Notes: generated by a model from the letters alone, not told the origin. 7,258 nucleotides of DNA from Tannerella sp. (GCA_031283785.1 JAITBC010000071.1:1-7258), one strand, 5' to 3'. Shown: positions 1 through 7,178, counted from the stretch's first letter. Numbers and translations are program-made.

Positions 1-517
1 TCTTATGCACATCGATATAATAAGCATTACGCCCGATACCGTCTTCAAACGAACGGCGCGCCAGCCAATCATCTAACGTAAATGTATAATCACAGACAAT
101 ACGGCGGCTTTCGCGTATTCCCATCAATGCGCCTGTTCCGCTCAAATAAGAACCGCCGAATACGTCCGGCTGGTATTCTTTCATTCCGTCATGTAACTGT
201 TTTACCAGTTTACGCCCCGTCATGATGGCGGAAGATAGCGAAACCGGGTCAATACTGTTTACCGTCACATGTCCGGCATTGAATGACAGTACGGAAGGAC
301 CTGCGACTTTGTCGTTCATATGCGCATCCTTAACCAACGGATACTTACCTGATTTCAGCATCTGATGCACGGGGCTTCGCTCATTATTGGTATGCGTCGA
401 ATTTCCGATCAGAGAATATTGATACATATCCACATTCGATACCGAAAAACAAAGCGTCCCCTGCTGTACGTCGCCATCCTTTTCAGAGTGCCCTTTCAAA
501 ATCCGTTTTTTTATTTT
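1..517 (-). pseudogene. FAD-dependent oxidoreductase (FAD_oxidored family), 5'-truncated remnant, continues beyond the left edge
   Basis: A frame open from a TGA at 518-520 to the window edge encodes 172 residues without a stop. The translation contains EKDGDVQQGTLCFSVSNVD near the start, later AGHVTVNSIDPVSLSSA, and then SGTGALMGIRESRRIV followed by LARRSFEDGIGRNAYYIDVHK at the edge. This succession (substrate-domain strand, then G-x-RESRRIxxDYxxT, then an aromatic-xIDxH stretch) is what I recognise from the middle of FAD-dependent oxidoreductases of the FAD_oxidored type (PF12831), often found near bacteroidal PULs. Family members carry about 200 residues upstream, with a GxGxxG Rossmann motif and a DATGDGD-type motif. 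Neither exists here, because the upstream sequence is the intact GH105 gene. No ATG precedes the homologous part; a TTG at 497-499 is the only early start codon. I infer a deletion derivative unable to bind FAD in the normal way. A short re-started protein or an assembly join are the alternatives. Confidence 0.75.
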
Positions 518-1626
518 TCAGTCAAGGCAAATGAACACCAGAGCATGGGCGCTTGCCCATGATAATCGCCGGTTATTCGTGGACGGTCGTAGTAATATTG
601 CCGGTCATTTTTCTTGTTCGTGCCTACGCATACTTCTGCCACGTTACCTTTGTCGTCGATATATGAGACTAATGCCATCCAAGCTTTCCGTGCTACCGAG
701 CCATATTGTTCCATGCTAAGCCATCCATGCCGGATTCCGGAGATCATTGCATAAGTGAACATAGCTGTACCTGATGTTTCCGCCCAACAATCCGGTGCAT
801 CTATCAGCTGGTTCCACATCCCCGATTCCGATTGATGTTTTTTCAGGCTTTCCATCATGAACAAATAACCTTTCAGGATGTGCGGACGGTCAGGATTATT
901 TTCCGGAAGTGAGCGGAGCAGCTCCGTCATTCCCGCTGCCATCCATCCATTACCGCGACCCCAAAAAAATGGGACATCAGACGCATGGTAAAACAATCCG
1001 TTGGGACGTTGCAGAGAATCTAAATAGACGACCATTTCGCGTGCCGTGCGATTGATATATTCTACATTACCGGTCACCTTGTAAGCCTGCGACTGAATAA
1101 TGGTAATCATAAACATATCGTCTATCCACATGCGTGTTTGCCACGAAAGTCCTTTAGTCGCCAATACCTTCTGTTCGTCAGTAGCATCTTCAGGCAGTAT
1201 CCATTGTGTATCAGCATAAGGCATACCCAAGTCAAAATAACGCTTGTCTTTGGTAATCTGATAAAATTCCAGAGGCAGGCATCCGAACATATTTAAATCT
1301 ACATGATTCATAATAGGTTGATATGCTTTTTCTGTAGAAAAAAGCGGTTCGAATTTTTGCATAAGCTGCTCAATCAGCGCTTTGTTTTCGGTAGCTTCAG
1401 CATAACGCAATGCACCGAGCCAGGTACATACTTCTGCATATTGTATCCATTTACCTCCATGTAACATGTGTTCACTATCAATAAAACGTTTGCTTAGCAG
1501 ATTGCCTATTTCCCGACTTGTATAACCGGCCGGAAAAGAAGCAAGATAATCGCTTTGTGCGAACAACCCTCGACTACACATTAATATAATGACACACAAA
1601 ATGCAAGAAAAATATTTAGTTTTCAT
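511..1626 (-). CDS. Glycoside hydrolase family 105 unsaturated rhamnogalacturonyl/uronyl hydrolase, periplasmic
   Basis: The 371-residue length matches the GH105 (YteR/YesR) family, an (alpha/alpha)6-barrel that hydrates and releases the 4,5-unsaturated uronic acid left on oligosaccharides by polysaccharide lyases. Visible family landmarks are GGKWIQYAEVCTWLGALRYA (57-76), RMWIDDMFM (165-173, whose Asp169 is the likely counterpart of the catalytic Asp of YteR), LFYHASD (211-217), FFWGRGNGWMA (220-230), AETSGTAMFTYAM (282-294) and the terminal GDYHGQAPMLWC (353-364). The protein begins with a Sec signal peptide: a hydrophobic run at about 7-16 and a probable cut after FA-Q (23/24), so it should act in the periplasm. 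Cys17 sits inside the hydrophobic stretch and is not a convincing lipobox. The start lies 15 bp after the SusD stop, so the two are co-transcribed. The C-terminus is of normal family type, so this gene is intact although its 3' neighbour is truncated. The exact substrate (rhamnogalacturonan or another lyase product) cannot be read from the sequence. Confidence 0.93.
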   Translation of the reverse strand: MKTKYFSCILCVIILMCSRGLFAQSDYLASFPAGYTSREIGNLLSKRFIDSEHMLHGGKWIQYAEVCTWLGALRYAEATENKALIEQLMQKFEPLFSTEKAYQPIMNHVDLNMFGCLPLEFYQITKDKRYFDLGMPYADTQWILPEDATDEQKVLATKGLSWQTRMWIDDMFMITIIQSQAYKVTGNVEYINRTAREMVVYLDSLQRPNGLFYHASDVPFFWGRGNGWMAAGMTELLRSLPENNPDRPHILKGYLFMMESLKKHQSESGMWNQLIDAPDCWAETSGTAMFTYAMISGIRHGWLSMEQYGSVARKAWMALVSYIDDKGNVAEVCVGTNKKNDRQYYYDRPRITGDYHGQAPMLWCSFALTEK

Positions 1627-1641
1627 AACTGCATGTTAATA

Positions 1642-3345
1642 TTAATAATACCCTTCATTTTGTTCTTCAGCATCCGTACCGCGAGGTTTCAGGCGGTCGA
1701 TATGTTTTTGAGGAATAGGTCGCAGTTTATGATGTGGACGGAAACCGACCGCATCAGGATTCCATTTTGTTACGTATTCTTCCAGTTTCTCACACCGTAC
1801 CAAATCCGTCCAACGACAAGTTTCTCCCAATAGTTCGCGCCCGCGTTCATCCAGAATAAAGTCAACAAAATTCGATTGCAAATCAGCTGCCTTTACTTCA
1901 ATTTCAGAGTAAGTATCATGCGTATCTCCGAAGCTACCGCCTTCTTCACGCCAGTATTGAGGCATTTTGATTTCGCCCTCGTGCCATGCAGCACGCCGGC
2001 GAAGTTCATTAATATAAGTGGCGGCCGTTTCATAATCCCCTTTACGTCCGGAAGCCTCCGCTGCAATCAAATATGTTTCACCCAGACGCATCCGCACCCA
2101 TTCACGACCGCCTGGCATATCATTGGATGCTAAACGCAACGGATCAAAATATTTCAGTAAAGCCGGATAATAACGATTGTTTTGAGACAGATCCGCTTTG
2201 TTCCATGCAAAATATTTATAAGAATACGTTTGTGCCGGCGGATTCAGGCTGTAATAAATTGCCGTATCCCCGATAGCCAATGCCGTGCCTGTTCGATTAC
2301 AATAATAAGCCCATTTAAAACTTTTATAAAAGCGGACATCATTTTTACGATCAAATAATTCGGACATCACCTTATCCGTTTGACGATGACGACGATACGG
2401 ACGCCCATTTGCCAAATCCCTTGTCATGCCCGGTTGATCCTCATACCAGGAACCCCAGAAGAGATGGAAAGCATTCCCATCGCCTCGGTAGACAGGATCT
2501 GTCGTAAACTGAACAGAGAATATAACCTCTTTATTTCCCTGGTTATTAATATCCCATAACTGGGAAAAATTCTCTGCCAAGCTATACTGTCCACTCTCAA
2601 TAACCATTTTGGCATATTTCAATGCATTATCCATATCCGTCGCTTGTTGACCGCGTTGATCCGAAACTGCACTTCCGCGTGTCAGATGTATTTTTGCCAA
2701 CAAGTGTGCGGCGGAATAGCGCGTGGCTTTACCCGTCATAGTCGCTTTCTCCGGCAAATATTGAACGGCATATTCCAAATCCGTTATGATTTGCTTGTAT
2801 ATATCCGAAACAGGTGTTCGCTGAAAGTCCGTTCGCACTTCAAAGGCCACATCCAGTACCAAAGGAATATTTCCAAAATGCTGTACCATGTCGAAATAGA
2901 AATAAGCGCGAACAAACGACATTTCTGCCATAGCTGATTGTTTTTGAGTCTCGGTCAACAAACTTGAGCTTTCTACTTGCTGAATTACCAAATTGGCGGT
3001 ACTAATAGCTTTGTAACTGTTCTGCCAGAACTCATACAAAACACTTGCATCGCTACTCAACTGGCTCCCATACTGGTTAAAACCGGAAGCATAAGGCCCG
3101 GGATCTTCGCCTTGCGTAAATAAATCCGTTCCGTATTCCGTCAACACATTATACCGTTCATTTCCTGTCGGCCAACGCATATAACTGTAAGCAGCGGTTG
3201 CCGCAGCATTAACTCCGGCTTGAGTGCCATAATAGTCAGGAGTCAAACGGGGCAAATCTTTTTCTTCAAGATATGAATCGCAACTTGTAATACCCAACAA
3301 ATATATCGGAAAAATACCTATAATAAAATTGATTATTTTTTTCAT
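1642..3345 (-). CDS. SusD/RagB family nutrient-binding outer-membrane lipoprotein
   Basis: The 567-residue protein has a lipoprotein signal peptide: MKK, a hydrophobic segment, then a lipobox ending ITSC with Cys22 as the acylation site. It therefore sits as a lipoprotein on the outer membrane, facing outward as a lid on its SusC partner. SusD landmarks in order are the TPR-like N-terminal region with SFVRAYFYFDMVQHFGNIPL (143-162), VRMRLGETYLIAAEA (417-431), AATYINELRRRA (441-452), DERGRELLGETCRWTDLVR (499-517) and LRPIPQKHIDRL (541-552), closing with an EGYY tail in place of the usual QNPGY. It binds the oligosaccharide at the cell surface and hands it to the transporter. It starts 19 bp after the susC stop, the standard susC-susD arrangement. 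The ligand-contacting residues in SusD proteins are too variable to give the glycan from sequence alone. Confidence 0.97.
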   Translation of the reverse strand: MKKIINFIIGIFPIYLLGITSCDSYLEEKDLPRLTPDYYGTQAGVNAAATAAYSYMRWPTGNERYNVLTEYGTDLFTQGEDPGPYASGFNQYGSQLSSDASVLYEFWQNSYKAISTANLVIQQVESSSLLTETQKQSAMAEMSFVRAYFYFDMVQHFGNIPLVLDVAFEVRTDFQRTPVSDIYKQIITDLEYAVQYLPEKATMTGKATRYSAAHLLAKIHLTRGSAVSDQRGQQATDMDNALKYAKMVIESGQYSLAENFSQLWDINNQGNKEVIFSVQFTTDPVYRGDGNAFHLFWGSWYEDQPGMTRDLANGRPYRRHRQTDKVMSELFDRKNDVRFYKSFKWAYYCNRTGTALAIGDTAIYYSLNPPAQTYSYKYFAWNKADLSQNNRYYPALLKYFDPLRLASNDMPGGREWVRMRLGETYLIAAEASGRKGDYETAATYINELRRRAAWHEGEIKMPQYWREEGGSFGDTHDTYSEIEVKAADLQSNFVDFILDERGRELLGETCRWTDLVRCEKLEEYVTKWNPDAVGFRPHHKLRPIPQKHIDRLKPRGTDAEEQNEGYY

Positions 3346-3364
3346 GTTTCTTTTTCTTTAATGA
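3346..3364 (-). promoter_or_regulatory. susC-susD intercistronic spacer with purine-rich translation start region
   Basis: The 19 bp between the susC stop and the susD ATG read, on the coding strand, TCATTAAAGAAAAAGAAAC. There is no terminator or promoter-like element, only an A/G-rich run directly before the ATG. This suits the A-rich, Shine-Dalgarno-independent initiation typical of Bacteroidota and indicates one transcript for both genes. Confidence 0.5.
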
Positions 3365-6300
3365 TTAAAAACTCAAATTCAGCCCCATAAGCCATGTAGA
3401 CGGTGTTGGACGGGTATAACCCCCAGAACCTTCCGGGTCGACTCCTTCAAAATTTGTCCACATCCAGGGATTATGCATCTGGAGATAGAACCGGAGACGG
3501 GAAACGTCGAAACGCCCTGTTAACCGGTTTGGTAAAGTGTAACCTAAAGTTATATTCTTTAATTTTACAAAATCTGCTTTCTGATAGTTCAGCGTATAAT
3601 AATAATCTAAAAAATCAATGCCTTCTATCGGACGTGGAGCGTCATTACTCGGATTGGCCGGCGTCCAGTAATTTACTTTCACATTCCCGTTTCGCATAGC
3701 CTGATTGAGTAATGAAAGATCATTATTAATCATAGCGCCTTGATGCATCATAAAGTAAAAACTGAAATCAAAATCTTTATACCGGAAGGAGTTATTCAAA
3801 CTGGCTATAATGGAAGGACGGGCTTTCCCCTGAATAACACGGTCGTCGGGAGTAATCTTATAATCACCATCATCCCAAAGCTTAATTGAACCTACTCTGA
3901 AATTACTTCCGTTAGCATTAAATTTAGCCATTTCCGCATTATCTTCCGGCGTGTCCTGCCAGATACCCACTTTTTTGTAATTGTAGTATACATTGATGGC
4001 TTCACCGATAAACCAACTGTTACCGGTATCATCGACTTTTCCATTGTACAGTTCCACAATTTCTTCCCTGTTTGTATACAACATCCAATCAGTTGCCCAG
4101 CTAAAGTCTTTACGCTCAATATTTATCGTATTAAGCGTAAATTCAATTCCCCTATTACGGGTACGTCCGATATTCGACCGTATTACCTCAAATCCCGAAA
4201 CAATCGGCAACTGGCGGTCGAGCAGCAAATTTTCGGTATTCTGCAAATAGATATCAATAACGCCACTGATTCTATTCTGAAGGAATCCAAAATCAAGACC
4301 GAGGTTCCATTGTCCGGTAGTTTCCCAAGTCAATGTGGTATTGGGCATCCTGTTCGGAGCATATCCGATAAGTTTATTACTCCCGAAAGTATAATACATT
4401 TTTTGTAGTGTACCTTTTGTTTCATACGGAGTTACTTCCGAAGATGCGGTTGTTCCGTAACCAAGTCTTAATTTAAGATTGCTAAGTGCATGAATATCTT
4501 TTGCAAAATTCTCTTCTTTGATGCGCCATGCTAACGAAGCGGCGGGAAACATCACCCATTGATGACCTGCCGCCAAACGGGATGCGCCATCATAACGCGC
4601 CGAAACCGTCAACAAATAACGATCATTAAAGCTGTAATTCACACGTCCCATGAAAGACGCCAGATTCCATTGCTGCTTGTTGCTGTCTATAGCGCCTGGT
4701 GTGGATGCCGAAGCTACATCGTAATATAATAACATATCCGACGGCGTATCCTGAACGGGGATACTGTTCGATTCGTTAAGGTATTCCTGTATGGATTGTA
4801 AAAAAGTCACTCCAAAACTATGCTTTCCAAGTTGTTTGTCATAATACAGGAGGTTTTCCCAAAGATAGGAAAACTGATTTCCTGTGGCATTTTTTGCATA
4901 GTTCATCGTCGTCTTGCCTCGCGTAATAGCTGCTTGAAAATCATAATCTTGAACAGCCCGTAAACTGAGACCCAGATTGGAACGAAAACGTAATCCTTTC
5001 AGAGGCAGTTTTATTTCCGCATAATAACTTCCCATGAAATTATTTACTTTATAGGGAACAACCCTGGCCCCCGGCTCCAGCCTTGTCATAGGATTCCAAT
5101 ATTGATCATCCGTACCCGAAACCATCAACAGCACCTTACCCTCATCGTCATACAACCGGCCAATAGGAATCAGACGCCATGCGTCATACAAAGATGCACC
5201 TCTATCCTGTATGGAATGTGCAAACTGTGAATTAGCACCTACTTTAAGCCAATTATTCACCGTATGATCCAAGTTCGACCGGAGAGAAGTCCTAATATAA
5301 CCCTCATCCTTCATCAAACCTTTCTCGTTGAAATAAGTAGCGCTGAAATTGAAAAGCGTTTTTTCGTTTCCTCCTCTTACACTTACCTGATGATTGGTAA
5401 TAAAACCCTGCCGTTTTATAGCTTCCCACCATTTACTGTCGGAACGAACTTTTGAGGGGTCAAAGTTTCCATTGGCGTCATAGCCCATACGAACCGACTC
5501 AAGCGTATAAGGGTCATTTTTGAAAGTCGGAAGTTCCTTGTCCAGTTCCCAACTTGGCTTATCGGACGGATATTTGTTGTTTGCACGATATGATTCTCTA
5601 ACATATTCAGTAAATTCACCTCCTTCCATATATTCCAATTCGTTCAATACACTTTCAAAACCCGCATAACCATTATACTCAACGATACTTTTTCCTTCCC
5701 TGCCCTTTTTGGTCGTAATCATGATTACACCGTTAGAACCTCTTGCACCGTAAATAGCAGTTGCAGATGCATCTTTCAAGACATCAATAGATTCTATGTC
5801 AACAGGATTGATCTCGGTCAACCCTCCCGTGATGGCAATCCCATCGACAACATACAGCGGATCACTTCCTCCACTGATTGACCGTTTACCCCGGATAAGA
5901 ACACTCGGACTGGATCCCGGCTGATTGCTGGATACATTAATCAACAGGCCGGCTATACGTCCTTGCATTGCCTGGGTAACGTTCGTCGCCGGAGTTATGG
6001 ATATTTTTTCGGCATTTATCGAACCTACAGAACCGGTTAAATCTCTTTTCTTTACCGTTCCATATCCAACAACGACTACTTCCTCAAGCGCCTGCGTGTC
6101 TTCCAACAGTTTAATTATAAGGGACGTTCCCCGATCTATTGATAAAATGCTTATTTCCTGCGCAATATATCCTATATAGGACACTTGCAATACCGCATCG
6201 TCTTCCACAGTGAGAGAGAATTTCCCGTCAACGTCTGTGGATGTACCGTTTGAAACGCCTTTCTCTATAACGTTCGCACCGATAATGGGATCGCCATTCA

Positions 6301-6736
6301 TGTCGACGACCGTGCCGGAGATGCGTTTGCCCGTTTGCCTGGCCATCGCCGGAAGGAGGGCGAGAAATACGTCTTTCCTGTTTAACACAATCTGACGGTC
6401 GCTTATAACATACGAAATATCGGCGTCACGGAAGAGGTTATCCAATACCGAAGTTATACTCTCGCTGTCCGCCTTAATTGATACTCTGCTTTCGACATTT
6501 ACAATTTTCTTGTTGTACAGAAAACGAAATTCGCTTTGTTTTTCAATGCCGTTGATAACGTCTTCGACGGTTGCATTGTTCATGTTAAGACTTATCACGG
6601 CTGTCTGGGAATAGGTGTTCATTCCCATGGCTTGCGTTACGCAGATAATCATCAATAAAACATAAATTCTCATGGTGTTAACAACTTTAACGGCATATTG
6701 ATGCCGCACGATTTTTTTAATTAAGAAATTGTTCAT
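3365..6736 (-). CDS. SusC/RagA family TonB-dependent outer-membrane oligosaccharide transporter with N-terminal STN domain
   Basis: This 1123-residue outer-membrane transporter imports glycan fragments into the periplasm using TonB/ExbBD energy, in complex with the SusD protein encoded next. Domains in order: signal peptide (about 1-43, hydrophobic core 24-38); STN secretin/TonB short N-terminal domain (about 50-118); carboxypeptidase-like regulatory domain (about 137-212, starting ISGTVVDMNGDPIIGANV); TonB-box-like EEVVVVGYGTVKKRDLTGSV (218-237); plug (about 230-345) with VLIRGKRS, DPLYVVDGI, DIESIDVLKDASATAIYG and ARGSNGVIMITTKKG; then a beta-barrel to the C-terminal Phe (NLSF), the usual recognition end for barrel insertion. 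The STN domain is absent from many SusC proteins. In FecA-type systems it contacts an anti-sigma factor, so this transporter probably also signals substrate. The ATG at 6734-6736 was chosen because it keeps the basic N-region IKKIVRHQ; an in-frame ATG at residue 22 is an alternative. No Shine-Dalgarno sequence is visible, which is normal for the phylum. Confidence 0.97.
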   Translation of the reverse strand: MNNFLIKKIVRHQYAVKVVNTMRIYVLLMIICVTQAMGMNTYSQTAVISLNMNNATVEDVINGIEKQSEFRFLYNKKIVNVESRVSIKADSESITSVLDNLFRDADISYVISDRQIVLNRKDVFLALLPAMARQTGKRISGTVVDMNGDPIIGANVIEKGVSNGTSTDVDGKFSLTVEDDAVLQVSYIGYIAQEISILSIDRGTSLIIKLLEDTQALEEVVVVGYGTVKKRDLTGSVGSINAEKISITPATNVTQAMQGRIAGLLINVSSNQPGSSPSVLIRGKRSISGGSDPLYVVDGIAITGGLTEINPVDIESIDVLKDASATAIYGARGSNGVIMITTKKGREGKSIVEYNGYAGFESVLNELEYMEGGEFTEYVRESYRANNKYPSDKPSWELDKELPTFKNDPYTLESVRMGYDANGNFDPSKVRSDSKWWEAIKRQGFITNHQVSVRGGNEKTLFNFSATYFNEKGLMKDEGYIRTSLRSNLDHTVNNWLKVGANSQFAHSIQDRGASLYDAWRLIPIGRLYDDEGKVLLMVSGTDDQYWNPMTRLEPGARVVPYKVNNFMGSYYAEIKLPLKGLRFRSNLGLSLRAVQDYDFQAAITRGKTTMNYAKNATGNQFSYLWENLLYYDKQLGKHSFGVTFLQSIQEYLNESNSIPVQDTPSDMLLYYDVASASTPGAIDSNKQQWNLASFMGRVNYSFNDRYLLTVSARYDGASRLAAGHQWVMFPAASLAWRIKEENFAKDIHALSNLKLRLGYGTTASSEVTPYETKGTLQKMYYTFGSNKLIGYAPNRMPNTTLTWETTGQWNLGLDFGFLQNRISGVIDIYLQNTENLLLDRQLPIVSGFEVIRSNIGRTRNRGIEFTLNTINIERKDFSWATDWMLYTNREEIVELYNGKVDDTGNSWFIGEAINVYYNYKKVGIWQDTPEDNAEMAKFNANGSNFRVGSIKLWDDGDYKITPDDRVIQGKARPSIIASLNNSFRYKDFDFSFYFMMHQGAMINNDLSLLNQAMRNGNVKVNYWTPANPSNDAPRPIEGIDFLDYYYTLNYQKADFVKLKNITLGYTLPNRLTGRFDVSRLRFYLQMHNPWMWTNFEGVDPEGSGGYTRPTPSTWLMGLNLSF

Positions 6737-6788
6737 ACATTTGTACTCGTTTAGTTTTTATAATTTGTTGATTAATACTTTTTTTCAT
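6717..6788 (-). other. Possible leader ORF (23 codons) overlapping the susC start
   Basis: On the susC strand an ATG at 6786-6788 opens a 23-codon frame (MKKSINQQ...MYEQFLN) ending in TAA at 6717-6719, 20 bp inside susC and in a different reading frame. A leader peptide that overlaps the main start could modulate susC translation. Short open frames like this also arise by chance in A-rich leader DNA, and the composition (Lys, Gln, Asn, Ile) is just what A-rich DNA gives. There is no homology that I recognise, so I list it only as a possibility. Confidence 0.18.
6736..6743 (+). promoter_or_regulatory. Predicted antisense promoter, Bacteroides -7 box
   Basis: TACATTTG on the plus strand is an exact match to the Bacteroides housekeeping -7 consensus TAnnTTTG. 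The -33 element (consensus TTTG) is not exact: the expected place, about 6711-6718, holds a run of T. The box overlaps the susC start codon (6734-6736) and faces away from susC, towards the hairpin at 6798-6832, giving a predicted RNA start near 6748-6751. A single 8-bp motif with four to six fixed bases can occur by chance, so support comes mostly from the matching terminator downstream. Confidence 0.4.
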
Positions 6789-6832
6789 TACTGAACTCTA
6801 AAGGAAAGGTCTGCTACATCTTTCCTTTTTTT
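6748..6832 (+). ncRNA. Putative cis-antisense small RNA opposite the susC 5' leader (DonS-like arrangement)
   Basis: A plus-strand TAnnTTTG box (6736-6743) and a plus-strand hairpin with T-run (6800-6832) bracket about 85 bp with no coding potential on that strand. The predicted transcript would pair perfectly with the susC mRNA leader just upstream of the start codon. From established work, Bacteroides fragilis DonS and related RNAs are cis-encoded antisense repressors opposite the beginning of PUL operons, especially those whose SusC belongs to sigma/anti-sigma signalling systems. The STN-bearing SusC here fits that class. The RNA itself is my inference: I see a promoter-like box, a terminator and the location, but no sequence match that I can verify. 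The 5' end is approximate to a few bases, and the -33 box is weak. Confidence 0.42.
6800..6832 (+). terminator. Rho-independent terminator-like hairpin on the plus strand
   Basis: AAAGGAAAG (6800-6808) and CTTTCCTTT (6820-6828) are perfect 9-bp complements, and the T-run continues to 6832 (seven T in all, 6826-6832). As plus-strand RNA the stem extends inwards by a G-U and a U-A pair (6809 with 6819, 6810 with 6818), giving 11 pairs around a 7-nt loop. As minus-strand RNA the first of these becomes an A-C mismatch and the U-run becomes a leading A-run. The structure therefore favours function on the plus strand, where no protein gene needs a terminator. In the susC mRNA it would lie about 65-90 nt before the start codon and could still form a weaker leader hairpin. 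Confidence 0.55.
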
Positions 6833-6943
6833 GTTCGCTGTACGGTTGAATTTTCATTTGCTTTCTTTTCTTTTCTTCACAGGCATTCGTTGTTAAAATG
6901 AATACTATTTCGCCCTATCACATACAAGACGTTTCAGACAAAT

Positions 6944-6981
6944 TTTACCACATCCATTTTCGCGTTTTTTTTATTTACCAC
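6944..6981 (-). repeat. Direct repeat GTGGTAAA, two copies 30 bp apart
   Basis: On the susC strand GTGGTAAA occurs at 6981-6974 and again at 6951-6944, starting exactly 30 bp apart, close to three helical turns. Two of the four bases just upstream also agree (GnAn before each copy). They lie about 210-245 bp upstream of the susC start codon with an A-tract between them. Same-face direct repeats upstream of a PUL operon are plausible binding sites for a regulator dimer. No regulator is in the window and the repeat is short, so function is unproven. Confidence 0.35.
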
Positions 6982-7038
6982 GTTCGTATATTACAGAAAA
7001 GCTATATTTTTGTGAAATTTACAATCATGCCTGTCGCA

Positions 7039-7061
7039 AGCATATCACAAAATAATATGCT
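7039..7061. repeat. Inverted repeat AGCATAT-N9-ATATGCT
   Basis: Perfect 7-bp arms at 7039-7045 and 7055-7061 are separated by 9 bp, so arm centres are about 16 bp apart. It lies roughly 300 bp upstream of susC and 140 bp downstream of the neighbouring gene's stop. There is no T-run on either strand, so it does not look like a terminator. It could be an operator or a chance AT-rich palindrome. Confidence 0.25.
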
Positions 7062-7154
7062 GCCTTTTCCCCTATAAATTTTACAAGACATTTTTATTCG
7101 TCTATGTGGAATATCGAAAAATTCATCTACATTCTCAAAAAAAGATTTGCAGAT

Positions 7155-7178
7155 AAAAGAATACGGCTGGAGCTATTC
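7155..7178 (-). terminator. Weak candidate terminator of the upstream gene
   Basis: On the minus strand GAATA (7178-7174) and TATTC (7163-7159) can form a 5-bp stem around a 10-nt loop, followed at once by TTTT (7158-7155). It begins about 20 bp after the stop codon of the partial gene at 7199, the right place for its terminator. The stem is short and AT-rich, so efficiency would be low. Confidence 0.22.

Noticed and set aside
365..719. Plus-strand open frames of 65 and 62 codons opposite the oxidoreductase remnant and the 3' end of GH105
   Set aside because: They lie wholly antisense to sequence with clear protein homology on the minus strand and have no recognisable domain of their own.
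1560..1626. Lipoprotein signal for GH105 using Cys17
   Set aside because: The cysteine is preceded by Met in a continuous hydrophobic run, not by a small residue as in a lipobox, whereas a standard signal peptidase I site (FA before Q24) follows.
1623..1634. Three-codon frame ATGCAGTTATGA whose stop overlaps the GH105 start codon
   Set aside because: It could be a translational-coupling device, but a three-codon frame is expected by chance and the SusD stop already lies only 15 bp upstream of the GH105 start.
2644..2937. A 97-codon plus-strand open frame inside susD, and similar frames opposite susC (3403-3699, 3993-4250, 5925-6179)
   Set aside because: All are antisense to strongly conserved SusC/SusD coding sequence and have no independent start signals or family resemblance.
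6671..6673. Alternative susC start at the in-frame ATG for residue 22
   Set aside because: It would give a tidier short signal peptide, but STN-type SusC proteins commonly carry a longer basic N-region like the one encoded from 6736. Kept as an alternative only.
7002..7091. A 29-codon minus-strand frame in the leader (MSCKIYRG...VNFTKI)
   Set aside because: It is short, without homology or initiation signals, and of the length expected by chance in non-coding DNA.
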